From Janthinobacterium sp. (GTDB lineage: Bacteria > Pseudomonadota > Gammaproteobacteria > Burkholderiales > Burkholderiaceae_D): a stretch of 51,321 nucleotides of DNA. The stretch's first letter is position 1; each line of letters begins with the position of its first letter. Under the pieces are notes generated by a model. The model had not been told where the DNA came from and searched no databases. It saw nothing but the letters and a program-made list of their open reading frames with translations. The position numbers and the translations under genes are program-made. Location of the stretch: positions 1 to 51,321 of the forward strand of contig JANXSQ010000118.1 in NCBI GenBank assembly GCA_025356595.1, in the 5' to 3' direction. Shown here one piece after another: positions 26,134 to 33,532 of this stretch.

Positions 26134-27072
26134 TCAGGCGGCGCGGCGACGCACCGTGGCGCCGATGCCGAACAAGCCCAGACCCAACAAGGCCAGCGTG
26201 CCCGGTTCCGGAACGCTGTTGAAATCGAGGTTGCCGACAGCGTTGTTGATGGCAACATTGCCGGTAGCCGGATTCAAGACCGCGCCCTGGGTGGTGTTAT
26301 TAAAGGCATTGAACATCATGTCGTAGAACGGTTTTGGCTGCGCAAAGAAGGAACTGCCGATATTGTTGGCGCAGCCGCCGGCCAGCGCGCCGAGGTTGCC
26401 GGTTGCCGCCTTGCCGCCGACATCGGCGCTGCCTGCGCCGTTGCAGACCGCGAAATTGAGGGTGGCGTTCAGGAAGGCCCCGAGGCTGCCGCTATTGTCA
26501 TTGAAACCGGCCGTGCCGACCATCAAATCACCGACCGCCAACAAGATATCGTTGGCGCCGCCGACCAGTGATGCGTCGATGCCGGCGCCGGCGGAATTGG
26601 CGTTGGTGAACACATTGTCGCGCTGCGGATCGGCCCAGAATTTCACGTCCAGCTTGGTCAAATCGTTGATGCTGCCAGCCGCATTAAAAGCACCTGGATG
26701 GGCTGCATCGCCGGCGCGCCATTTGTCGCTCAGCGAGAACGAGATGTACAGATTATAGTAATTGCCCAAACCGGTCTGGAACAGATTCAAGGGATTGTTG
26801 TTCAGGACGAAATTGCTGACCTGCATCCAGCCGTTGACCTGATGGGTCTTGTTCACGACGTCCGAGCGCAGCAATTGCGAAGCGGTGCCGGCGAAAGCAT
26901 TGGCCTGGAAAGGCGCGGGGATACCCGTTGGTACCTGCGGAACACCGGCCACGAGAGCCGGGTCGATGGTAAACACGGGCGACGTTGGTGTCGCCATCGC
27001 CGCTGGCGCGGCAACGAGGGCCAAGACGGCCGCTACCGCCGCAGGCAACACGCTATATTTCAAATTGCTCAT
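26134..27072 (-). CDS. pepA: Flocculation-type PEP-CTERM protein PepA
   Basis: A 312-residue secreted protein. The signal peptide ends after AAMA (residue 27). The central region is Asn/Gly/Ala-rich with features of the flocculation-associated PepA family (PFQANAFAGTASQLL, VNGWMQVSNF, YNLYISFSLSDKW). The sorting tail begins VPEPGTLALLGLGLFGIG at residue 287 and ends in an Arg-rich stop (RRRAA). It is the clear XrtA substrate here. A strong ribosome site (ggaggaga) and a -24/-12 promoter precede it. Family knowledge: in Zoogloea-type floc formers, PepA expression depends on RpoN and PrsK/PrsR. Only two Cys are present. Confidence 0.9.
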   Translation of the reverse strand: MSNLKYSVLPAAVAAVLALVAAPAAMATPTSPVFTIDPALVAGVPQVPTGIPAPFQANAFAGTASQLLRSDVVNKTHQVNGWMQVSNFVLNNNPLNLFQTGLGNYYNLYISFSLSDKWRAGDAAHPGAFNAAGSINDLTKLDVKFWADPQRDNVFTNANSAGAGIDASLVGGANDILLAVGDLMVGTAGFNDNSGSLGAFLNATLNFAVCNGAGSADVGGKAATGNLGALAGGCANNIGSSFFAQPKPFYDMMFNAFNNTTQGAVLNPATGNVAINNAVGNLDFNSVPEPGTLALLGLGLFGIGATVRRRAA

Positions 27073-27114
27073 ATCAATTCTCCTCCAATGGGGGGCTGGT
27101 GTAAGTTGCTTCGA

Positions 27115-27145
27115 CCGCTGAAGAGCGGCCTATTGCAATATAGGC
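27115..27145 (-). repeat. Two tandem stem-loops in pepA leader
   Basis: The first stem pairs gcctat (27128-27133) with ataggc (27140-27145). The second pairs ccgct (27115-27119) with agcgg (27124-27128). They share one base and sit between the promoter and the ribosome site, within or at the start of the expected 5' leader. They may stabilise the mRNA or expose a regulator site. Confidence 0.45.
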
Positions 27146-27158
27146 ATGATCCATGCCA
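27143..27158 (-). promoter_or_regulatory. Sigma-54-type -24/-12 promoter of pepA
   Basis: The minus strand reads TGGCAT, five bases, ATGC: GG and GC stand at the exact spacing of the consensus TGGCAC-N5-TTGCA, with three substitutions in the scored positions. It lies about 70 bases before the pepA start. It is embedded in a perfect hyphenated palindrome (ggcatg/catgcc, 27143-27157). PrsR, a sigma-54-dependent activator, is encoded in this window, which gives the element a ready regulator. An upstream PrsR site could not be identified. Confidence 0.6.
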
Positions 27159-27259
27159 GCGGAAACTTATTTATATAAAACAATTACTTACCGAAATTCA
27201 TGTTATATCTCTGCCGGAATGTGTAAAGAAACCCGACAGCTCCGGCGCCCGCGCGCTGC

Positions 27260-28135
27260 TCAGGACTGTCGCAGCAGCTTCGCCATCATGCGCCGCCCCA
27301 TCGCCATGGCCAGGAACTGGAGGGGATGGCGGTTGCCCCAGGGACGCCAGGTGCGGACCAGTTTGTCACGGTAGGCGTCATACTGCATGCCGTGCGGTGC
27401 GGCCAACACCTTGCCCCGCTTGAGCAGAATCTTCAAGGCCTGCGTCGCCGCCACGCCGGCGCACAATTGACAGGCCATGATGGTCGACGGGCCGCGCCTT
27501 TCCTTCAGATTCAGGGTCTCGGGCAGGACCAGATAGGGTCGGTGCAAGCCCGCCGGGGCCACGCCCACCAGGAAGCGCAAGGCCTTCTCGAGCTCGGGCT
27601 TGTCGCCCCATTGAAAATACTCCTCGAAGGTCATTTGTCCGGGCAGGAAATTGAGCAGGGCCGCGCCCATACCCAGCGGCGCCACCGTGGTGGCGGGAAT
27701 GGCGCGCGCCGCGCACAGCGCGAACACTTGCTGGCGCGCCGAAAAGGCGAAGAAATCGAGCGCGTCGACATAGAGATCCACACCATCCAGGAAGGCCGGC
27801 AGATTGCCTTCGTCTATCCCCTGCGGGAAGACCTTGATGTCCATTTCGGGATTGATGTCCTTCGCCATGTGCTCCATCACCGCCACTTTCGGCTGGCCCA
27901 CCGTGGACATGAAGGCGCCCACCTGGCGGTTGAAATTAGGGATGTCATAGTGGTCGAAATCGGCGATGTGGAAATGGGCGACGCCCAGCCTGGCCAGGGT
28001 CAGCAGATGCACGGCGCCCACCCCGCCCGCTCCGGCGATGGCGACCCGCTTGCCTCTGAGCAGCGTTTGCTCTTGCGGGGTCAGCCAGCCAATATTCCGT
28101 GAAAACGCTTGATCGTAAGAAAAAGGGATAGTCAT
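27260..28135 (-). CDS. ThiF/E1-like adenylyltransferase
   Basis: A 291-residue single-domain E1-like enzyme. The Rossmann ATP site GAGGVG is at 35-40, DFDHYD at 59-64, the Arg-finger-like NFNRQ at 67-71 and DALD at 124-127. One CxxC (CQLC, 222-225) is present; the second CxxC common in MoeB/ThiF zinc sites is not seen. Such enzymes activate carboxylates as acyl-adenylates. No ubiquitin-like or ThiS-like partner gene is nearby. It follows the FeeM-like gene by 14 bases, so the N-acyl amino acid made there is a candidate substrate (inference). The last 40 residues are basic. Confidence 0.82.
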   Translation of the reverse strand: MTIPFSYDQAFSRNIGWLTPQEQTLLRGKRVAIAGAGGVGAVHLLTLARLGVAHFHIADFDHYDIPNFNRQVGAFMSTVGQPKVAVMEHMAKDINPEMDIKVFPQGIDEGNLPAFLDGVDLYVDALDFFAFSARQQVFALCAARAIPATTVAPLGMGAALLNFLPGQMTFEEYFQWGDKPELEKALRFLVGVAPAGLHRPYLVLPETLNLKERRGPSTIMACQLCAGVAATQALKILLKRGKVLAAPHGMQYDAYRDKLVRTWRPWGNRHPLQFLAMAMGRRMMAKLLRQS

Positions 28136-28149
28136 CGTCGGGCCGTCCG

Positions 28150-28920
28150 CTATGACGGCATGTTGAGCAAGCGGTTGATGATACCGATCTCCTCGTGCGG
28201 CGAGAAGAACAGCGGGTAGAAGGAGCGTTCATCACCGGCGTTGGCGCCCTTGCCCCCGTGTTTCTGGATCTGCTCGGTCATGTACGCGAGTTTGACCCAC
28301 AGCAAATGCGCCGGCGCATTGACGCGCGGATTCATCTTCACATCGCCAATACGCTTGAAGCCCATCATTCGCTCGTAGAAGCGGCTGTGGCGGGGATTGA
28401 CTTCGATGAAGAGATCGGTACATTTATGCACGTCGCGCGCATGGATGATGCAAATATGGAACAGCGAAGCCAGTCCCGCCTTGGAGTTCGGGCCGGAATC
28501 GAAGGCCAGTTTGGTCATTTCGCACACCTTGCTGTCGGGCCCCCTGCGGGCGTCTATTTCCTCCTTGAAAAGTTCGTCGGCCAGGAGCCCAATGGGCGAA
28601 TCCAGTCCCAGCGTCAGGGTTCCAACGATTTTTCCATGGTCGTTGGCGGTCAGCGTGACGCGGTTCGCATCGTCGCTGAGTCTATGGGTGCCTGCGTAGC
28701 CGCGCCAAGAATACATTTTATTGATCAGTAAACTGGCTTTGCTGCGGCCCTCAGGCGTATCTATCAGACGGATACCGAAGCTATTCTCCTTTGTAACGAT
28801 GCACTCCAATCCCTCCGGCATGATTTCGCCGCCATCGGCGGCATCGAAAGCGCTCGCAGAGGTGGTGACCGGGTCCTTGTTCAAGGTGTGCTCTTGTGTA
28901 TTGGTAGGAATGTCGTTCAT
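28150..28920 (-). CDS. FeeM-like N-acyl amino acid synthase
   Basis: A 256-residue GNAT-fold protein. VCEMTKLAFD (132-141) and the block EVNPRHSRFYERMMGFKRIG (173-192) are features of the FeeM/long-chain N-acyl amino acid synthase family, which joins a fatty acyl group from acyl-ACP to an amino acid. About 40 polar residues precede the domain. The ribosome site (ggggagggg) is good and a perfect 14-base-pair hairpin lies just before it. PEP-CTERM-bearing genomes often carry acyltransferases of this superfamily; product and amino acid are not known here. It is first in a probable operon with the ThiF-like gene. Confidence 0.82.
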   Translation of the reverse strand: MNDIPTNTQEHTLNKDPVTTSASAFDAADGGEIMPEGLECIVTKENSFGIRLIDTPEGRSKASLLINKMYSWRGYAGTHRLSDDANRVTLTANDHGKIVGTLTLGLDSPIGLLADELFKEEIDARRGPDSKVCEMTKLAFDSGPNSKAGLASLFHICIIHARDVHKCTDLFIEVNPRHSRFYERMMGFKRIGDVKMNPRVNAPAHLLWVKLAYMTEQIQKHGGKGANAGDERSFYPLFFSPHEEIGIINRLLNMPS

Positions 28921-29421
28921 TGCCCCTCCCCTTGTGCGCTAATTCAAACGCGTGGCGCAGGGCAACCGCGCCGCCCTGCGCCACGCCTCGGTCCGCCTTG
29001 GATGCGAAGCGGATATGCCGTCAAATGGTACGATAATGACATGCTAAAACATACAGGGAATGGCCGACTATGTATGCGCGTCAATAATTATAGCGACATT
29101 TCCAAACACCGCCAACACCGTTGCGCGCCTCCGTGCCACCCTCCGCAGCAAGGCCGCGCGCCCCCTTCAAGCCCCGGAAAAACGCCGCCGTGGCACGCCG
29201 GGAGGACGCGCGCTTGTTGCGAAAACGCACAAAAAAAGCGCCGCAGTGTGGCATTGGCGCCTCGCATCGCCATGCCGAGAGTGGTTAAGCATTATTCGCG
29301 CCAGACTAATTTAATGCATATGGATCAATAACTTATAATTCCGACACAAGAAAATCAGAGGGGTAGATGTAAGGAAATCCGACACCCCGGCGCGGCGCCG
29401 CCCTTGATGGTGGTGCCGCGC
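28921..29421. other. Gene-free intergenic region
   Basis: 501 bases between the FeeM-like gene and the end of the deacetylase gene, both on the minus strand. I see no supportable gene. It holds the 14-base-pair hairpin at 28950-28986, an AT-rich stretch (29030-29110) that probably contains the FeeM promoter, an imperfect dyad at 29250-29275, and an AT-rich end (29285-29345) with a tataat at 29332-29337 but no coding region to serve on the plus strand. No clear terminator for the deacetylase operon was found. Confidence 0.45.
28950..28986 (-). repeat. Perfect 14-bp hairpin upstream of the FeeM-like gene
   Basis: gcgtggcgcagggc (28950-28963) and gccctgcgccacgc (28973-28986) are exact reverse complements around a nine-base loop. 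The stem ends 29 bases before the start codon, just ahead of the ribosome site. There is no T-run on either strand, so intrinsic termination is unlikely. A leader hairpin affecting translation or mRNA stability, or a protein-binding dyad, fits better. Confidence 0.6.
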
Positions 29422-30438
29422 TCAACGCTCCAGCGCCCAGCGCCCGTAATGATCGTAGGCCACCTGCGTGGCCATGCGGCGCGCGCTGTGCCACGAGGAT
29501 CCATACAGCAGGGTGTTGCGCTCCTCGTCGCCGCCGTGCGGCGCGCCGGCCGCCGCCCGTAAGCCGCAGGGCAGGAAACGCTCGCGGTGCTGGTCCAGAT
29601 AGGCGCACAATTCGCTCAGGCGGCGCTGGTTCACGCTATGCCGACGCAGGTGCTGGAAACTGGCGTCGCGGCTTTGCACATATTCAAAGGGATGGCTGAG
29701 GATGACGACCTGCTCGATGCCCGCCCGGTTGGCTTTCTCCAGCAGGACGCGCATTTCGGCGAAACTGGTGCCGGCGATGGTCAGCGACTTCAGATGGCGG
29801 TAGCCGCCCACCTGCCAGTCGCTGAAGGTGAGCACCGGGCATTCGACGACGCCGTGGCGGCGGTGGCGCCCGGAGTACAGGCAATAGGCCGGGTCGCCGC
29901 TGTCGAAAATGGCCATGCCGACGTTGGAACTGACGCCGATGCCGGCCTTGGCCAGCGCGCGGTACAACTGGTCGTCATGTTGCAGGCTGCCGCTGCGGAA
30001 CACCTGCGGCGGCGCCAGGCGCCAATCGGAAAAGGCCTGCTGGCCCTGGCGCACCAGGGCCAGCGTGTCGTCCTCGGTGCGGCCGAAGAAATCGTCCTGG
30101 CGCGGCGTTTCGGCGACGCGCCGGCGCCAGTCGCCGTGGCGGAACACCGACCAGCAGGGATGGACGTGCAACTCGATATCGTGGCCGGCGGCGTGGATGC
30201 GGCCGACGATGGCATGCATCGGATCATCGCGGAAGTAATTGCGTTGCAGGGCTTCGACGAAAAAAGTCGCCGGTATGCAATGCCGCTCGCAGCAGTCGAG
30301 CAGGAATCCCAGCCCCTCCGAACGGCCGTCGACCCGGCACCACACCAGCGCGTCGGCGACCGGTTCGCGGGCCGCGTCGGCGAAGGCGCCGGCGATGCTG
30401 AATTCGACATCGACAGTCAGGCAGACGCGCGTGAGCAT
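29422..30438 (-). CDS. Polysaccharide deacetylase family protein
   Basis: A 338-residue NodB-like protein beginning MLTRVCLTVDVEFSIAG, where TVDVE matches the first catalytic motif. ELHVHPCWS supplies the metal-binding His-x-His-Pro, and FRSGSLQHD corresponds to the third motif. The C-terminal 60 residues are outside the NodB core. It is last in the ligase/decarboxylase/amidotransferase operon, 8 bases after the amidotransferase stop. It probably removes an acyl group from a sugar or from the product of that pathway. The start at 30438 avoids 17 upstream residues that merely overlap the neighbour. Confidence 0.82.
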   Translation of the reverse strand: MLTRVCLTVDVEFSIAGAFADAAREPVADALVWCRVDGRSEGLGFLLDCCERHCIPATFFVEALQRNYFRDDPMHAIVGRIHAAGHDIELHVHPCWSVFRHGDWRRRVAETPRQDDFFGRTEDDTLALVRQGQQAFSDWRLAPPQVFRSGSLQHDDQLYRALAKAGIGVSSNVGMAIFDSGDPAYCLYSGRHRRHGVVECPVLTFSDWQVGGYRHLKSLTIAGTSFAEMRVLLEKANRAGIEQVVILSHPFEYVQSRDASFQHLRRHSVNQRRLSELCAYLDQHRERFLPCGLRAAAGAPHGGDEERNTLLYGSSWHSARRMATQVAYDHYGRWALER

Positions 30439-30446
30439 ACCCGTCC

Positions 30447-32273
30447 TTAGCGCTGCTTGAACCACTGTTCCAGCATCATCAGGACCCATACCATGGTGCC
30501 GTGATAACCGGGATGTTCGGCCAGATGCTGGCCCATCAGCTTATCGATGAAATCGGCGCGCACGATCTGGCGCGCCTTCAGGTCGTGCAGACTATCGGCC
30601 GCCAATTCGCGCAGCGGCTGGTGCTGGCGCAGCCAGACGCCGAAGGGCAGGCCGAAACCGTGTTTTTCCTTGTTGATGATGGCGTCGGGCAGGAAGCCGC
30701 GCAACGCCTCCTTGAAAAAATACCGCAACTGCTTGCCGTTGAGCTTTTGCCGCGGCGTCAGGCGCGCCGAGAACGCCACCATCGCCTCGTCCAGAAAAGG
30801 AAACGCCACCTCCATGCCGGCAAGCTCGCAGGCCTTGAGCACCTTGGGCAGATCGTTGTCGGCCAGCGTCACCTTCAGATCCAGCGCCAGCATGCGGTTG
30901 ATCAGGCTGGCGGCGCCGCTGCCGCCATAGGTGTGCCGTAGGCCGGCCAGCGGCAGGCCCGTGTCGGTTTGCGCCAGGAAAGCGTCGGTGAACACCTGGC
31001 TGGGGCCGTAGCGGCCCAACAGATTGTAGGTTTCCAGGCGCGCCGGCATCGGCACCGAGGCTTGCTCGATATAACTGCGCGCCTTGCGCAAGAGCTTCAC
31101 CCTTTGACCGCCGGGAAAATTGAACACGGCCGGCTCCAGCAAGGCCTTGCGCAGCAGGGCCGGCACGCGCTCGTACAGGGCGAACACTTGCTGCTTCGAA
31201 TAGCGTTCGTTGCCGCCGAACAGCTCGTCGCCGCCGTCGCCGCCGAACATGCGCGTCACACCGTCGGCGCGCGCCATGCGGGCGCAGTAATAGGCCGGAA
31301 TCGCCGAGGCGTTGCCGAAGGGCTGGTCGAACACCTGTGCGATGCGCGGCACCGCCGCGACGACGTCGTCGGGCGTCACATAGTATTCATGGTGCAGCGT
31401 GCCGAAATGCCGGGAAGCCAGGCGCGCGTAGGCCATCTCGTCGTAGCCCTCGGCCTCGAAGCCGATCGAGTACGTGTTGGCCGGCGCCCCGCCGACCTCG
31501 CACAGCACGCCGGCCAGCGTCGAGCTGTCGGTGCCGCCGCTGAGGAAGGCGCCGACGCGGCGCTCGCCCATGGCCTCGCGCACGCTGCTGCGCAGCACGG
31601 CGCGGAATTCCTCGCGCAAGTCGGCGAAGGGGCGCTTGCCGTCCTCCTCGAACTGCATGCGCCAGTAGGTCTGGACCTCGGCGCGGCCCTGGCGATAGCG
31701 CAGATAACTGCCCGGAGGCAAGCGCCGCTGCTCCTGGTGCACCGTGCCGGGACTGTGCACCGTATGGAAATAAACATAGTTGTACAGACCTTGCGGGTCG
31801 ACGCGCGCCGGCGTCGAGGGATGGCGCCCCAGCGCGTCGGCCGAGGAGGCGAACACCAGCGTCTCGCCCGCCATCTGCCAGGCCATCGGGTGGGTGCCCA
31901 TGCGGTCGACGGCGAGCAGCGCTTCTCCGGCCTTGTCGTCGAGCAGGCACAGCGCGAACACGCCCGTCAGCGCCGCGCACAGCCGCTCCGGCCCCTGCGG
32001 CCACAGCGTCGCCAGCGCCGCGCCCAGGCTGCCGGCATCGCGCAACAAGGCGCCGTCGCGCAGGCGCGCGTCGCCCCACAGCGCGATCAGCAGGCCGTCG
32101 CGCTGCCACACATGGACGCTGCCGTCGGCGCCGGCCGCCGCCGCCGCACTGGCGCCGCCCTGCAGCGTATGCAGGCGGCTCCGGTCGAAGCGCGTCAACG
32201 GCGCCCCCATGGCCTCGATCAGCGCGCGGTTGTCGGGCGCGCCGTGGCCTATCCATCCGCACAGGCCGCTCAT
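30447..32273 (-). CDS. Asparagine synthase-like amidotransferase with displaced Cys
   Basis: A 608-residue AsnB-like protein. The C-terminal synthetase domain is intact, with the PP-loop AFLSGGTDSSTLAG, GGDGGDELFGGNERY and the later KEKHGFGLPFGVWLR. The N-terminal domain reads MSGLCGWIG: the usual nucleophilic Cys is residue 5, not residue 2. Glutaminase activity would need unusual N-terminal trimming or a CTG start at codon 4; otherwise the enzyme may use ammonia or a different nitrogen donor. The ATG at 32273 overlaps the decarboxylase stop as ATGA, which supports it. Expected role: ATP-dependent amide formation in the exosortase A-associated ligase/decarboxylase pathway. Confidence 0.85.
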   Translation of the reverse strand: MSGLCGWIGHGAPDNRALIEAMGAPLTRFDRSRLHTLQGGASAAAAAGADGSVHVWQRDGLLIALWGDARLRDGALLRDAGSLGAALATLWPQGPERLCAALTGVFALCLLDDKAGEALLAVDRMGTHPMAWQMAGETLVFASSADALGRHPSTPARVDPQGLYNYVYFHTVHSPGTVHQEQRRLPPGSYLRYRQGRAEVQTYWRMQFEEDGKRPFADLREEFRAVLRSSVREAMGERRVGAFLSGGTDSSTLAGVLCEVGGAPANTYSIGFEAEGYDEMAYARLASRHFGTLHHEYYVTPDDVVAAVPRIAQVFDQPFGNASAIPAYYCARMARADGVTRMFGGDGGDELFGGNERYSKQQVFALYERVPALLRKALLEPAVFNFPGGQRVKLLRKARSYIEQASVPMPARLETYNLLGRYGPSQVFTDAFLAQTDTGLPLAGLRHTYGGSGAASLINRMLALDLKVTLADNDLPKVLKACELAGMEVAFPFLDEAMVAFSARLTPRQKLNGKQLRYFFKEALRGFLPDAIINKEKHGFGLPFGVWLRQHQPLRELAADSLHDLKARQIVRADFIDKLMGQHLAEHPGYHGTMVWVLMMLEQWFKQR

Positions 32274-33532
32274 GCCGCGTCCCCGCGCGCCGCGCGCTCG
32301 CCGACCAGCACCTCCAGCGCGGCCGGATGGCCGAGGAAGGCGGCCGGGCTGGCACTGAGCCCGTACGCGCCCGACTGCAGCACGGCCACCAGGTCGCCCG
32401 CTTCGGCGCGCGCCAGTTCCATCTGATCCGCCAGCAAGTCCAGCGGCGTGCACAAGGGTCCCACCACCGAGGCCGTCTCGCGCGCGCCGCCGGCGACGCG
32501 GTTGCCGATCACCACGGGATAATTCTTGCGGATCACCTGGCCGAAATTGCCCGAGGCCGCCAAGTGGTGGTGCAAGCCGCCGTCGGTGACCAGGAAGACC
32601 TGGCCGCGCGAGACCTTGCGCTCGATCACCCTGCACACATACAGGCCCGCCTCGCCGACCAGGTAGCGGCCCAGTTCGATGACGAAATGGGCTTGCGGCA
32701 ACTGACTGCGCACGGCGGGCAGCAGGCGCGCCAGATTCGCCCCCACCGCCTCCAGATCGAGCCGGCTTTCGCCTGGGAAATAGGGAATGCCGAAGCCGCC
32801 GCCGATGTTCAGCAGACGCGGCGGGCGCGGCGCGGACGCGGCCAGGCGCAGCGCCAGCGCCAGGGTTTTTTCGTGCGCCTCCTGCAGCGCCTCGGCCTTC
32901 AGGTTCTGCGAACCGCTGAAGATGTGGAAGCCGTGGAAGTCCAGCGCCAGCCGGCCCAGGCGCTCGAGCAGCGCCGGCACCTGTTCGGCGTCGACCCCGA
33001 AGGGTTTTGGACCGCCGCCCATCTTCATGCCCGAGGATTTCAATTCGAAATCGGGGTTGACCCGCACCGCCACCCGGGGCGTGACGCCGAGGCGCCGGCC
33101 GATGGCGTCGATGCGCGCCATCTCGGCGCCCGACTCCATGTTCAGCACGCTGCCGGCGGCGATCGCGCAGGCCAGTTCGGCGTCGCCCTTGCCCGGCCCG
33201 GCGAAGCTGATGCGCTCGGGCGCCATGCCGCTGTCGAGCGCGACGCGCAGCTCGCCGCCCGAGGCCACGTCGATGCCGTCGACCAGGCCGGCCATGTGCT
33301 GCACCAGCGCCGGCATCGGATTGGCCTTCATCGCATAGTGCAGTTCTATGTCGGCCGGCAAATGACGGCGCAACTCCGCCACCCGCGCCGTCAGGGCCGC
33401 CCGGTCGTAGGCGTAGAACGGCGTCTGGCCGACCCGCTCGGCCAGACGCGTCAACGCGACGCCGCCCACCTGCAGGCAATCGTCGCGCAGCGCGAACTGC
33501 GTCAGCGGCGCGTGCCGCGGCGCGCCGCTCAT
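32270..33532 (-). CDS. PLP-dependent decarboxylase, exosortase A-associated (TIGR03099 type)
   Basis: A 420-residue fold-type III decarboxylase related to diaminopimelate/ornithine decarboxylases. The PLP-binding lysine is Lys69 in ELHYAMKANP; the phosphate-binding loop is NIGGGFGIPYF. Near the C-terminus, VVGPLCTPLDLL contains the Cys that in LysA-type enzymes comes from the partner subunit. It is flanked by 4-base overlaps with the acyl-CoA ligase and amidotransferase genes, so the three form one functional set. The amino-acid substrate is not known; DapF/LysA context is absent. Confidence 0.88.
   Translation of the reverse strand: MSGAPRHAPLTQFALRDDCLQVGGVALTRLAERVGQTPFYAYDRAALTARVAELRRHLPADIELHYAMKANPMPALVQHMAGLVDGIDVASGGELRVALDSGMAPERISFAGPGKGDAELACAIAAGSVLNMESGAEMARIDAIGRRLGVTPRVAVRVNPDFELKSSGMKMGGGPKPFGVDAEQVPALLERLGRLALDFHGFHIFSGSQNLKAEALQEAHEKTLALALRLAASAPRPPRLLNIGGGFGIPYFPGESRLDLEAVGANLARLLPAVRSQLPQAHFVIELGRYLVGEAGLYVCRVIERKVSRGQVFLVTDGGLHHHLAASGNFGQVIRKNYPVVIGNRVAGGARETASVVGPLCTPLDLLADQMELARAEAGDLVAVLQSGAYGLSASPAAFLGHPAALEVLVGERAARGDAA

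Noticed and set aside
28987..29060. Sigma-54 site before the FeeM-like gene
   Set aside because: The closest candidate (cggcatatccgcttcgc on the minus strand) has the GC two bases too far away and lacks the leading T.
29060..29314. Small plus-strand frames in the gap before the deacetylase gene
   Set aside because: Arg/Ala-rich, no ribosome site, no motif, and overlapping frames of similar length exist on both strands.
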